From Euborellia annulipes (lineage: Eukaryota > Arthropoda > Insecta > Dermaptera > Anisolabididae): a stretch of DNA of 64,000 nucleotides. The stretch lies in the NCBI GenBank assembly GCA_023213315.1, contig JAKCPI010028181.1, forward strand, positions 1-64,000, given 5' to 3'. A program made the translations under genes and the position numbers. Each line of letters starts with the position of its first letter. The stretch's first letter is position 1. Below, piece after piece: positions 13,071 through 23,147 of the stretch. The notes below the pieces were generated by a model. The model worked only from the letters and a program-made list of their open reading frames with translations. It did not search any database and was not told where the DNA came from.

Positions 13071-13118
13071 ACAAGACCCGTTGCTATGGTAACCATGGCC
13101 CTTAGCAACCAGTCTTGT
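13071..13118. repeat. Quasi-palindrome containing an RFX X-box
   Basis: acaagacccgttgctatgg and ccttagcaaccagtcttgt pair around ggtaaccatgg. It includes gttgctatggtaac (13080-13093), a perfect match to the X-box consensus GTHNYYATRRNAAC. It stands outside any PE650 copy. Confidence 0.55.
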
Positions 13119-14418
13119 TTTCTTTATATTGGATTTTTAAAACCTCAAATTGAATGCTCCACACTATTTTGAAGTGAAAATGAATAATATTTCTGATATC
13201 TTATCAATCTTTTTTATATGGACACATAATTTAATCAAAATGTTTAGAGTTGTTTAAGAGAAAATCGCAAAGAATATAAAAATTCATAATAGTTTTTTTT
13301 TAGCTAAATTAAATTATTATATTTTACTTTCTCTTACCCTATATGGAATATAATTTGTATTATAGAGCTTAAATATCTATTCATGGCTTGGGTCCCATAG
13401 GGAGGGGGGGGGGGGGGTTTGAACCTCAAACCCTCTCCCTCCCCGCGGCTACGCCTATGTAGTGTGTGGTTAGTCACACGGGATTTTTTATAAATACGTC
13501 TATTTTGAAAATAAGGTTATGGAGATGTAATAATTATTATTACATACATTAATAATATCGACCTAGCCCATGCTTCTTTATTTATTTTTAATTCGAGTGC
13601 TCATTCCATATAATCTTTATCGCTAGAATAGGTACCATAAAACTTCATTTTCAAGAAATAAAAAAATACAAGCTTGATTTTTTTTAACAACCTGGCGTCT
13701 AATTATATAATTGCCATACTTTTTTTTTTTAAATAATAAATATTATTAAAATTAATAAATTCCATTCTTAATTTAGCTAAATGGGAATTCTCTTTCTCTT
13801 CCATCCCTCTTGTTCTTCTCACCCTCTCTCTCTCCCTTTTTTTTAAATGCAATAAATTATAAGTCTTGACTTTCAACAAGTAATATACATACATTTTATA
13901 AATGAGAATATACATGTATTTGTGCGAGATAATAAATTAAATTAGAAGAAATTTTAAATATGAAATGTCACTTCTCGCAGGAAATACATATAAATATTTT
14001 AGCATTTTTGTCGCTGTAAATCGTATTCCCTTAAAGCAACAAGCTTTAAGGAAATTACTTTTTTTTATTTATCGAAAAGTGTCGGGGTGCTAATATTACA
14101 GGAACAGAGCAGGCAATTCAAGATGGGAAACTTATTATTTATTAGTAAGTTTGTAAAGCCGCATTCTGCTCGGTTAGATTTTGACATTTATAAAGTTGAC
14201 GTCAGTAACATCAGCGTCTGTAGTTTTAGTTTTAACTTCCTAAATCTCCCCTCTCCCTTTCTATTTAACTAAAGGTAAACATAAGAGCAAAGTGAACGAT
14301 CATAAAGAGGAAAGGAATAGGAGGAGTTACAACTTACTTTTTCATTAAAATTTCTCAATAACAAACGACAATTTGTATTAATATCCCCCACGAATTCAGA
14401 TATTATACTTGCCCTTAG

Positions 14419-15498
14419 CTATATATAATTATATATAGAAAGTACTGCATTTATGTCAAAAATTCGATCGATTTTGATGGATATACACGTTCTCAGGCCC
14501 CCTGAATCTATAAAAATGGATCCCAAGAAATGGTCTGTGTGTCTGTCTCCGTGTATGTGTGTGTTCAAAATAAAACATGAAGGAAATGAGCTACGAGTTT
14601 GAAATTTTATATTTAAGTTAGGAACCCTCAATGAGGAATGAAAATAAGCTTTTAAATAAAATCGGTCAAAAAGTACTTACTAATGTACTTTTTTATTTTT
14701 TATTTTATCAGAATTCGCTCAAACAATTTTGATTAAGTTTTGATTGAGTTTTCCTCTCAAAATGTTTGAAGCACTTACTCTTGTACTTCAGTAATAGTAA
14801 TAGTGTAATAGTGGCCGTGATAACAAAATATAAATATTATTCTGTTTATAAATTAACATCTTGAATTCTAATATATTGGCGGAAACTAAATCAAGAGGAA
14901 ACAGATCAAGTTGTATAAATATTCAAATATATATTGCCTGATTCTTGATAGCGGAAATGCAAGATAAAGTTTTATTTTCAGAATCTTTTATTATAAACGG
15001 GTACTGATTTGTTCACAGTTCCGGCCAACGTATGGGCCATCATCAGGCCTAAAATAAAAAAAAAAATAAATAAAAAAACAATGAATTTATCAAATGCAAA
15101 ACAAACATAACAACAATTTTCTTTTTATACCACTTGTCAAAATACATTAAAAAAAAAATTGTCATCTTTGTCATGAATTTGATAAATTCATTGTTTTTTT
15201 TTTTTTTTTTTATTTTTTTATTATTATTTTTTTTTTTTTAATTATAGATCTGATGTTGACTGAAATTGCTCTTTCTGTGCATAAATCAGTAGCCATTTCT
15301 AATAAAGATCCTGAAAAGAAAACTACTTTGTGTTTCTTTCATTCCTGCCATCGAAAACCAGGCAATTCTATCCAAATAACTTCCAAATATACAATTGAAT
15401 AAATATATATTGACAGAAAAAATCTGGGTGAAAGCAAAGTACACAACTTTCAATTACCGAAGTTGTGTGCTGTGGGACCATCACACCAGATTTTTTTT
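14419..15498 (+). mobile_element. PE650 repeat split by a hammerhead-bearing insertion
   Basis: The left and central parts run 14419-14892 and end at gcggaaactaaat. The family resumes at about 15402 with atatatattgacagaaaaaa and the right-end hairpin to 15498. The roughly 510 bp between are foreign and contain the hammerhead-like element listed separately. Confidence 0.75.
14893..15401 (-). mobile_element. Inserted element with hammerhead-like motif
   Basis: The insert has related inverted ends (attgcctgattcttgatagc on the left; aaaccaggcaatt on the right). It carries a minus-strand motif at 15016-15050 reading CTGATGA, a GGCC/GGCC stem, then GGAAC, and an inner hairpin (aacaatgaatttatcaaat at 15077 facing its complement at 15177). 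The stretch tttctttcattcctg near its right end also occurs beside the motif at the window start, so both belong to one family. Confidence 0.55.
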
Positions 15499-15829
15499 AT
15501 CCCTTAATCATCTGAGGTAAAATTTTTTTTCTTCCCCGGAGTTTTTCAAACTGAATTTTTTTTTTTTACTTTATAGAAGGAATGCAAACTATTTTTTAAC
15601 AACTCATTCCAAAACTACTTTGACGTTTCCTGTTATATTTTCTCTTATATTGTTTCATAAAAAAAAAAAAATAAATAAATAAATCCCTCTAATTTTTCTT
15701 TAAAAACTGTCAAGATGAAAATTTTATTATTAAATTTTTTTTCAATATAAGCCAAGATTAAATTAATAAGTTTTTTTTTTTTTTTTAATATAGGTTATGT
15801 GTTTATTACTCGCTGTCATGATGTAGCTC

Positions 15830-16010
15830 ATAAAAAAGCAGGATATCAACTTCTCGAAGCCCCGTCTCTCAGTGTGGGCTGTCGGTTAATTATGAGCGAG
15901 AGGCTCTAATAAAGTTCAACGAAGCGCTAATCTAACTAGAATGGGGATGGGGCGTGCACCATGTTGCTGGCTCGTTATGGATTCCTCTTTCTTCATCTTG
16001 AGCTTGAATT
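15830..16010. other. Unique-looking higher-complexity segment
   Basis: About 180 bp of mixed composition (agccccgtctctcagtgtgg, then ggcgtgcaccatgttgctgg) follows a poly-T tract and precedes a PE650 copy. It matches none of the repeats seen in this window. It is a candidate conserved noncoding element. Confidence 0.2.
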
Positions 16011-16278
16011 TATTTCCAAACCTCTTGTTTGTTTGACGAAAATGCAATAAGTAAATAGAAAATATAATAATATCCAAAACAATTCATTCAAAATAATACT
16101 ATCTATTAATAGTTTATTAATTGATTAGTCAATTATTAGTGGATCGTTTTCCCTTTCTTAAGAATTAGGGAGTGATGAGTAAAGAGAGAGAGAGAGAGAA
16201 CGTATTGGATTCATGCCAAAAAAATTCGATGTCGATGTTTTAATTGATATAATAGACGTTTTGAAGTCCTCTGAAAAT

Positions 16279-16482
16279 AAAAGAATAGCAGCTAAAATTA
16301 TTTCGTTTATTGGCCCTCTAGGCTGATATTTCGGTCTTGAAAGACCATCTTCAGAGCTTAAGGGCTGTCAATATAGGCATTAAACAATATGGCCCTTAAG
16401 CTCTGAAGATGGTCTTGATCAAGAACGAAACGTCAGCCTAGAGAGCCAATAAACGATATAATTTTAGCTGCTATTCTTTTAT
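16279..16482. mobile_element. Foldback element with paired hammerhead-like motifs
   Basis: Two arms of about 90 nt are inverted copies (outer aaaagaatagcagctaaaat and its complement) around a 25-nt spacer. Each arm carries the motif CTGAAGA, a GGTC..GACC-like stem and GAAA: minus strand at 16330-16355, plus strand at 16402-16435 (ctctgaagatgg, then aacgaaacgtcagc). The flanking GCT/AGC can pair as stem I. Confidence 0.65.
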
Positions 16483-16810
16483 TTACCAATTAACGATTAT
16501 CCAGCTATAAAATCCAAATCTTGTAACACGAAGCTTTTGAACAAAATCAGTCAAAAAGTACTAGTACTTTACTGATGTACTTTTCCACTTTTTTTTTGAT
16601 TTTCTCAAAATTCGCTCCAACCATTTTGATTAAAATTCACATTATTTTTTAAATGCTCTTTAAAATGTATATTCTCATTTTCTCCTTGAAATCTTTTGAA
16701 GCACACTGTACTCTTGTAATACATAGGAAAGTAGGAGAAATGATTGCCATGGCAACAAAATATAAATATTCTCCCATGTTTATAAATTGTATTTCTTTAA
16801 TTCTATTATA

Positions 16811-16979
16811 GCCTTTGGGCTTTTGTGTATAGGTTAGCCTGCTGGCCTTTTGTACCAAAGGTCGCGTGTTCGACAAAATTTATTTAAATTAAATTTGCTA
16901 CAAATTAATTTAAATAAATAGGAACGGGGTCTAAATGGCCTTCATTGTTGAAAAAGACCTTAATGAAATTTAAAAAAAA
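16811..16979 (+). mobile_element. tRNA-derived SINE with perfect 12-bp target duplication
   Basis: The tRNA-like head has an A box around ggttagcctgctggcc and a B box around gtcgcgtgttcgac. The body ends in ggggtctaaatggcc and a short poly-A tail. It is flanked by direct copies of aattctattata at 16799-16810 and 16980-16991, the signature of LINE-driven retrotransposition. A longer head of the same family is at 48358. Confidence 0.85.
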
Positions 16980-18050
16980 AATTCTATTATATCAACGGAA
17001 ACTAAATATATCTCGACACAAAAAAATCTGGTGTGACAAGCACAGAACAACTTTCGATTATCGAATTTAAGAGAAGGTTGTGTGCTGTGCAATCAGTCAC
17101 ACCAGATTTTTAAATGAATGACTTTGGTTAATATAGTCATAAAAATGTATTGTCATGCTTTTCAGCAACCAAACTCGAAGTAATTGCTACCCCCGTTACT
17201 CGGAGAGGGGTAACTTATTATCTTCCCAATTCGAGCGAGAGATAGGGGTCCTCGCTAATTTTTCGCATGAAATCCCCCCGTAAATGTAAATATTTTAACT
17301 TTTTCTTTATATTTTTCGTCATAAAAACACACCCTTATATAATGATATGTTCCCTCTGTTTTCATCTAAATATTTACTCATCTTTTTTTAAAAATAATAA
17401 AATTTTTTTTTTAATATGACATTTTATTGCAAAATTTTTTATGCATTTAAAACGTGCTTTGTTTTAAATTTATACATAATTCTTAGAGAAAACTTAAAAT
17501 ATTTTTTAATTAAAAATATGGGTATTATGAATACAACTTTTTACACAGCAACTTCTTTTAAGGAAGATTAAAGAGAGCGATTAGATTAAAAAGTCTTGTG
17601 TTATCCAAAATTAAAGTTTTTTTTTTATTAGCATTTAAGTCATTGAAGAAGGTCTTTGTCTTTCATTAGGGGGAGAGGGAGGACATAAAAGGGGCACTTC
17701 GTCTAGAATAATATTTAACCTAAATTTTGACCTAACCGAGAAAAAAATATAATTATTAAACATGGACATTTTGGTTCAAATATTGCCTATTTTTATTATT
17801 TTTAAAATAATCAAAGTTCATTCAATTTCAAAAATCTGATTTGACTGCTCGCACAGCACATAACTTCCTCTTACCTTTATTAATTGAAAGTTGTGTTTTA
17901 TCCTTGTCACACCACATAGTTTCCGGTGGTAAGATACATTAGAATTCAAGATGTAAAACAGAAAAATATATATTTTGTTTTCGTGGCGACTACAATTTTA
18001 AGGCTAGAAAATATACATTTTATAGACCATCTAAAACAATTGATTTATGA

Positions 18051-18481
18051 AATGAGGATGAGGTATATGGACAGCCAAGGCGAAAAATAAAATAAAAGTC
18101 TATATTTAGTCGACGTTTCGAGTGCCGATCGTACTCTTCATCAGGACAAAAATTGATGTCAAATTGTCAGGTTAGTCGACATGACCGTGTAGCAACTTAT
18201 ATTCTTTTGAAGAATTCTCTTTACTGTTTGCAGTAAACTTTAGTACTGTAAACTTTACTATAAACAGTAAAGATAATTTTTCAAGAGAATATAAATTAGT
18301 TACAACGTTGCTACACTGCCATGTCAACTCACCTGACAACTTGACATCAATTTTTTTCTTGATGAAGAGTGCGATCGGCACTCGAAAGGTCCACATAATA
18401 TAGGCTTTTATTTTATTTTTCGCCTTGGCTGCCTGTATACCTCATCCTCATATAATATCCAGCCATCAAAAAAACATCTAT
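18051..18481. mobile_element. Foldback element, 11-bp target duplication, hammerhead-like motifs
   Basis: Inverted arms of about 190 nt (gaggatgaggtatatggaca on the left, its complement at 18437-18450). The left arm holds on the minus strand cctgatgaagagt, then cactcgaaacgtcg (18109-18147): a canonical CTGATGA core, a GAGT/ACTC stem and GAAACGTC. The right-arm copy at 18359-18393 is degraded. The duplication ttgatttatga is at 18040-18050 and 18482-18492. Confidence 0.75.
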
Positions 18482-18507
18482 TTGATTTATGAATTTTAAT
18501 CAAAATC

Positions 18508-18806
18508 ACGTATAAACTAGTGATGAGAAGTGGCTATAGACTTTGAATTGCGCTTAGGAGACTTTGCAGCCAAGGAATTAAATAAAAAAACTTTTATTTA
18601 ATTAATTAACCGTCGACGTTTTGGTCGCAAATCACGACCTTCCTCAGGACGATTCATTTTTAGAATACAAGTTACTGTTAACCTTGTATTCTAATAATTA
18701 ATCGTCCTGAGGAAGATCGTGATTTGCGACCCAAACGTCGACGGTTAATTAATAAAATAAAAGTTTTTTATTTAATTCCTTGGTTGCAAAGTCTCCTATA
18801 CCTAAT
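18508..18806. mobile_element. Foldback element, 11-bp target duplication, hammerhead-like motifs
   Basis: Inverted arms of about 120 nt (taggagactttgcagccaag and its complement ending 18800). Both arms carry cctgaggaag, a stem of about GGTCG/CGACC and aaacgtcgacgg, facing outward. The host sequence taatcaaaatc is duplicated at 18497-18507 and 18807-18817. Confidence 0.75.
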
Positions 18807-19849
18807 TAATCAAAATCGTAAAAAAAGTACATCAGTAAAGTTCTGTAGTACTCTTTGTCCGATTTTGTTCAAAAGCTACGTGATTTTTTCCAGTAGGGAT
18901 ACCTAACTTAAATATCAAATTTCATTCTCCTGGCTCTTTTCATTCATATCTTTTGTTCACACCCAGACAGACAAACCTTTTTGCGGGGCCCACTTTTTTG
19001 GACTCAAAACGTGTATTTCCATCAAAATCTCGACATCGATTTTTTGACATAAACACAATACTTTCTCTCTATATTGACAACACTATGCGGATCGGCGTTC
19101 TTCCGGGGTGGTTGGTGGCCTGATGCGTTTATTTATTTTTTGTCTTTATTTTTTTTTTTCGCGTTGCATACCGCTGGACGTTGTTCGGATTGGTTGTGTG
19201 CTAAATAAAAGATATGTAATGCAAGGCTGAGAAATATATTTTGTAACTCTGTAACACTTTTAAATAGAGCTAGTGGATCTAGACTTTATATTGTTGAAAA
19301 TAATACTGACATTGTGAATAAAAATTCCCCTTTACCCCCCGGGGAAGTATTCAATTGTAATAATTTGAAACATATTAAATGATTAAATTATCATCTCTCT
19401 TATTAATTATTTTCCCATAATTCTCTCTCGCGGAAAGAAAAATTAGAATGTCAATAACTAATTATCCACAATGGTGAGCTTATTAGTTCCAGGGAAATTA
19501 ATACAATCATGTTGATGAACAAGTTAGATTGCCTCTGAAATTATTCATTTATTTCATCAGATAATATTTTTTTTTTTTTTGAAATTTTGGTCTTCATCTA
19601 GATAAATTTATTAATGTTGTCGTAACATATATTTACATTTATTAAACATCAATAGCTGACAGCTGCAGCAAATGGAAAAGTCACCCCCTATTAGAGGAAT
19701 GAATAATTATTATAATGCCAATCATTGGATATTTATGAGCAAGCTTTACATTATAATGCATACAAGGTTAGATTTAATAATATTCAAATTACTTTCTTAA
19801 CTTTTTATTAAAAAATAGAAAATAAAATGATCAATGAAGCTAAATAAAA

Positions 19850-20544
19850 AGCACACAAAAGTACACAACTTTCTCTTACCTTCGGTAATCGAAAGTTGCG
19901 TACACCAGATTTTTCGTGTCGACATATATTTAGTTTCCGACAGTACGGTACATTCGATTTTCAAGATTTTTTTTTTTCTCATTCACACTCTCACTCACAC
20001 ACACATTCACACAGTCTTTTTCTGCAACTCAGGCCATTTAAGACTTTAGACGATAACCGTTGTAATTAATATAGACTATATATTGTGGGTTCAGGCAGAT
20101 TTTCAAGATGTAAAATTTATAAGTATGGGAAAATATTTATATTTTGTTACCATAGCAACCATTTCTCCTATATTTCCTATGAAGTACAAGAGTAAAGTGG
20201 TCTTCAGAAGATTTCAATGGCAAAATGAAAATATACATTTTAAAGAGCATCTAAAAAATAATTGATTTTTGAATTAAAAAAAAAAAATCGTTGGAGCAAA
20301 TTTAGAGAAAATCGCAAAAAAACTGAAAAAGTGCATCAGTAAAGTACTAGTAAGTACTCTGGTCGATTTTGTTCAAAACCTTCGTGTCACGTGCCAGGGA
20401 GGTGCCTAACTTAAATATAAAATATCACCTTCCTAGCTCTTTTAAATTTAAATATTTCCTACACTCTTGCAGTAAAACAAGGTGGTAGAGAAGTTTTAGT
20501 ATTTCTCTCTACATATTAACATATATAGGTAAGAGAAAGTAAAA
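19850..20544 (-). mobile_element. PE650 repeat with SINE insertion
   Basis: The part-deleted right hairpin (acaactttctcttaccttcg) leads into the body, interrupted by a SINE at 19968-20097. The perfect RFX X-box match gttaccatagcaac is at 20146-20159. The left end closes with tatataggtaagagaaagta. Confidence 0.8.
19968..20097 (-). mobile_element. SINE fragment with perfect 12-bp target duplication
   Basis: On the minus strand it reads from tgcctgaacccacaat through the shared SINE body (cgtctaaagtcttaaatggc) to a (TG/GA)-rich tail and poly-A. It is flanked by gattttcaagat at 19956-19967 and 20098-20109. A sister copy is at 34951-35095. Confidence 0.8.
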
Positions 20545-21055
20545 ATATAATAGATAAAAACGATGTTGAAAGTTACTTCATAATTTGATAAATTTCTTAT
20601 ATTGTGTTCACTCTCGGAATTTCAAAGAATCATAGAATTTGCTTTATTTCGTAGAGGTGTTTCATTCGCTAATTTTATCTCAATTTTTTATTTTATTTTT
20701 TTGTTAAAGAGTTAATAAAAACAAGACGATAAAATAAATTAAAAAAATTTTCCAATTTAAGAAAACTTTTCTTATTGTAATTAGATATTCCGCCATTAAC
20801 CCAATTAAGGGTGCCAAATGCAGTCTCTAGTACAAAACTCCGATTCGCTAGTTACCGAGTTATTTGGGATCTAGTTATAGTTGGTCTTTTATTTAAACTA
20901 CTCTCAAACTTTTCGAAGAAAGGAAGCGAGTGAGTGAGTGAGAAAGAGATGTGTGCATTGCTAACAAACCGTTCTGGCTTTTGATATCAAACATATTGAA
21001 TTGAATATTTGTGCATACAAATTTTAACATTATTTTTTTTCTCTATTTGTTTCAG

Positions 21056-21212
21056 ACATAACGATCTTCCATGGAATATTCGAAAATTTCTCAAAAATCA
21101 ATTGAAGGATTTTGAGTTTGCTTCTGATTTAAGAGAATTATTACCATGGTCGAAGAGTTCCTGGTCACACACCGATCTGCATCGACTCAGCGAGGGCTTT
21201 GTATCAGCACAA
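21056..21212 (+). CDS. DPEP: Membrane (renal-type) dipeptidase, internal exon with HND zinc site
   Basis: This exon encodes the first catalytic segment of a family M19 membrane dipeptidase, a zinc enzyme that in vertebrates is a GPI-anchored ectoenzyme hydrolysing dipeptides and cystinyl-bis-glycine. It starts after a good acceptor (polypyrimidine then ttcag) and ends before the donor gtgagt. The first base completes a codon begun upstream; 52 codons follow, beginning HNDLPW. The His and Asp of HND match zinc ligands His20 and Asp22 of human DPEP1. The end, GFVSAQ, joins in phase 0 to FWSAYVPC of the exon at 52203, matching the family's GFVGGQFWSVY. The middle reads LHRLSEGF where the family has a conserved leucine-arginine-x-G loop. 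The preceding exon, which should end in a D-G codon pair after a signal peptide, was not found in the window. I am sure of the family; the exact paralogue (DPEP1/2/3) cannot be told. Confidence 0.96.
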
Positions 21213-21514
21213 GTGAGTAATCATTTTTTCTATGTAGGTCTAATATATATACACCTTAATACATGAGCTAAAGACGTATATCTCGTCTCATTTGAGACTC
21301 TGGAAAGTATTACACTTGTGACATGTGACTTACCATGCATTTTGTCTGGAATTTGTGTTATTTAATAATTAAGACAAAAATTCTGTTGATTTGAATAGTA
21401 TATAGCATATAACATATGCTGCTATTATAGAATATATAATCAATATACATTTTGTATATTTAATTATCAATGTTTCGATATCAGTAGTTTTAGTTGTCTA
21501 AATATATATATTTT

Positions 21515-21570
21515 TTAAAGTCTTCTCGGCATCTTCGGCCATATAAACTTTAGACGATACTTATTATAAA
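21515..21570 (-). mobile_element. SINE tail fragment
   Basis: cttctcggcatcttcggccatataaac-like text (quoted in part: cggcatcttcggccat, actttagacgatact) is the complement of the shared SINE 3' end. Confidence 0.5.
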
Positions 21571-22007
21571 TCACTGAAATCAGTGGAGTTTTTTTGAAAT
21601 TTTTTTAGATCCTGGAGTTGGTAGGCCTATTTGGTCATACATACATATTTATGATAATAAAATTTTCCCGAAACGTCTCATTTTGTGAAAATTGAAGGCT
21701 TTATATTTGTTGGCTGTTCCTGCTCTTTTTCCTGTTGTTGATACTTATTATGTTAATAACGGTATACGGTATATGATCCAGGCCCATTATTTTATACCAC
21801 TTTTATTATTTGGCATCCGAATTTGGTCCAAACTCACTTTCCTTGACTTTTAGGTTATCAATATTGATATTTGTCTCTCTAATCTCTTGAGAGGGGGGTA
21901 TGTATTGTCGAATTAAGGATTCTCTAGGAATACCACTTATTTTCTCCTATGGTGATGTATGAATTGGTGCTAGTTGTAGAGGATGTGATGGAATAAATAT
22001 TTTTTTT

Positions 22008-22192
22008 TAAATTTGTTTAAAGTAATTTTCAACATCTAACTTGTAAGGCGATTTAGACCCCCTTAATTATTTCAAATGATTGGTAACCAATTCAATTGAA
22101 ACAAATTTTTTCTCATAGGACGGGATGTGAACCCTAGACTTTGGGCTCCAGAGGCTAATCTTTAATTATCTCTACCTCCGAGCCATAGGTCA
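22008..22192 (-). mobile_element. tRNA-derived SINE
   Basis: On the minus strand: atggctcggaggtagagata (A box like TGGCTCxGxGGTAGAGC), ctagggttcacatcccgtcc (B box), then the shared tail gggggtctaaatcgcc. Confidence 0.75.
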
Positions 22193-22646
22193 AGGGTTCC
22201 GGGAGAAATAAAGCATCAAAAATTTTCAGTAACCATTTCAGGGAAAATTTGCAAAATATTGTAGACCCTTCTGAAAGTTTTTGCAGTTTTATTTCTCCTG
22301 GAATCACATATTACTTTTTCTCTTTACGTATCTTCATCTTTAAAATTACTCTAAAAATTGTTTTATTTTAATAGTTAATTTGCTTTAATAATAAAAGAAA
22401 ATTTTTCTCACTAAATATTTGTAATCTTGCTCCCTCATAATATTCGAAATGTCCTCTGGTATTTTCTTTTGAATTATTTTATTCATAATAAAGAGAAGAT
22501 ACATTATAATAACATACACAAGTATATTCAATTCTTGTCTCAAATTACTAATTAAATTTACATTATATAATTAAAATTATTATAAAGTCAGATTAAATTT
22601 AAACTGGGAACAGTTGACTCTAGTTGAAACATGATTTAATTATGTA

Positions 22647-22824
22647 AATTAAAACAAAAAACACGATATATTATCTATTGGCATTAATCTTAATACGTAT
22701 TTCGACACTTGAAGTGTCTTCTTTGTAACTTTTGCAGAAGCTGACACACTATAATTATAATATATTGATACCATACCAAAAGAATATAGTGAAACATAAC
22801 ACCCCATGTTTTTTGTTTTAATTT
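22647..22824. mobile_element. Short inverted-terminal element, copy 1
   Basis: The ends aaattaaaacaaaaaacac and gttttttgttttaattt face each other about 180 bp apart. The interior carries, on the minus strand, agaagacacttcaagtgtcg followed by aaatacg, which resembles the core-plus-stem layout of the other hammerhead-like motifs. Confidence 0.45.
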
Positions 22825-22926
22825 ATTAAACTTTAGTGAGATGAATAGGTTAGTGAGTATAAATATAGTAGGATAGAATAAAAGGCAGAGCACCTATCTA
22901 TTTTCTTTATTTTATTCAAACCTTCA

Positions 22927-22962
22927 GCCACGTTTCAGTCATCTATGCGACCATCTTCATAA
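22927..22962 (-). mobile_element. Hammerhead-like motif remnant
   Basis: On the minus strand: tatgaagatggtcgc, then gactgaaacgtggct. Stem II is GGTC/GACT-like and the core is degenerate. It sits between the two short inverted-terminal elements. Confidence 0.4.
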
Positions 22963-22970
22963 AACTTATT

Positions 22971-23147
22971 AAATTAAAACTAAAAACACCAGGTAATATG
23001 CTTTAATATATTATTTATTGGCAGAAACACTTGAAACATATTTTGACATTTGGGGTATATTAGAAGGATTTGTATCACTGGTAGAAGACATCATCAATAA
23101 ATAAGATATTGAAACATAAGATCACGTGTTTTTAGTTTTAATTTACT
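22971..23147. mobile_element. Short inverted-terminal element, copy 2
   Basis: The same ends (aaattaaaactaaaaacacc; gtgtttttagttttaattta) enclose a diverged interior (attggcagaaacacttgaaa). It lies 150 bp from copy 1 in the same orientation. Confidence 0.45.

Larger units (their letters stand above)
16190..17111 (+). mobile_element. PE650 repeat interrupted twice
   Basis: PE650 blocks occur at 16200-16278, 16483-16810 and 16980-17111 (right-end hairpin aatctggtgtgacaagcac to cacaccagattttt). Between them lie a hammerhead-like foldback (16279-16482) and a SINE (16811-16979). The near-consensus RFX site attgccatggcaac is at 16743-16756. Confidence 0.8.
17829..19075 (-). mobile_element. PE650 repeat carrying two foldback insertions
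   Basis: PE650 runs from the hairpin (17829-17918) to the left-end ctttctctctatatt at 19075. It is broken by foreign foldbacks at 18051-18481 and 18508-18806, and the family sequence resumes exactly after each. Both insertions duplicate 11 bp of the host repeat. Confidence 0.8.
1..21055. other. Upstream region/intron of dipeptidase: repeats, no confident exon
   Basis: No protein-coding exon could be supported here. The sequence is AT-rich with poly-A/poly-T runs, TC microsatellites (3451-3472, 12931-12948) and many mobile-element copies listed separately. Stretches such as 2270-3000, 4140-5130, 5400-6000, 9460-11550 and 19400-19850 show nothing recognisable. The first dipeptidase exon(s) with the signal peptide should be in this stretch or before the window. 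Confidence 0.6.

Noticed and set aside
21009..21266. Reading the dipeptidase exon as a free-standing small gene
   Set aside because: The conserved residues begin exactly at an acceptor and end at a donor, and the frame continues in exons at 52203 and 59239.
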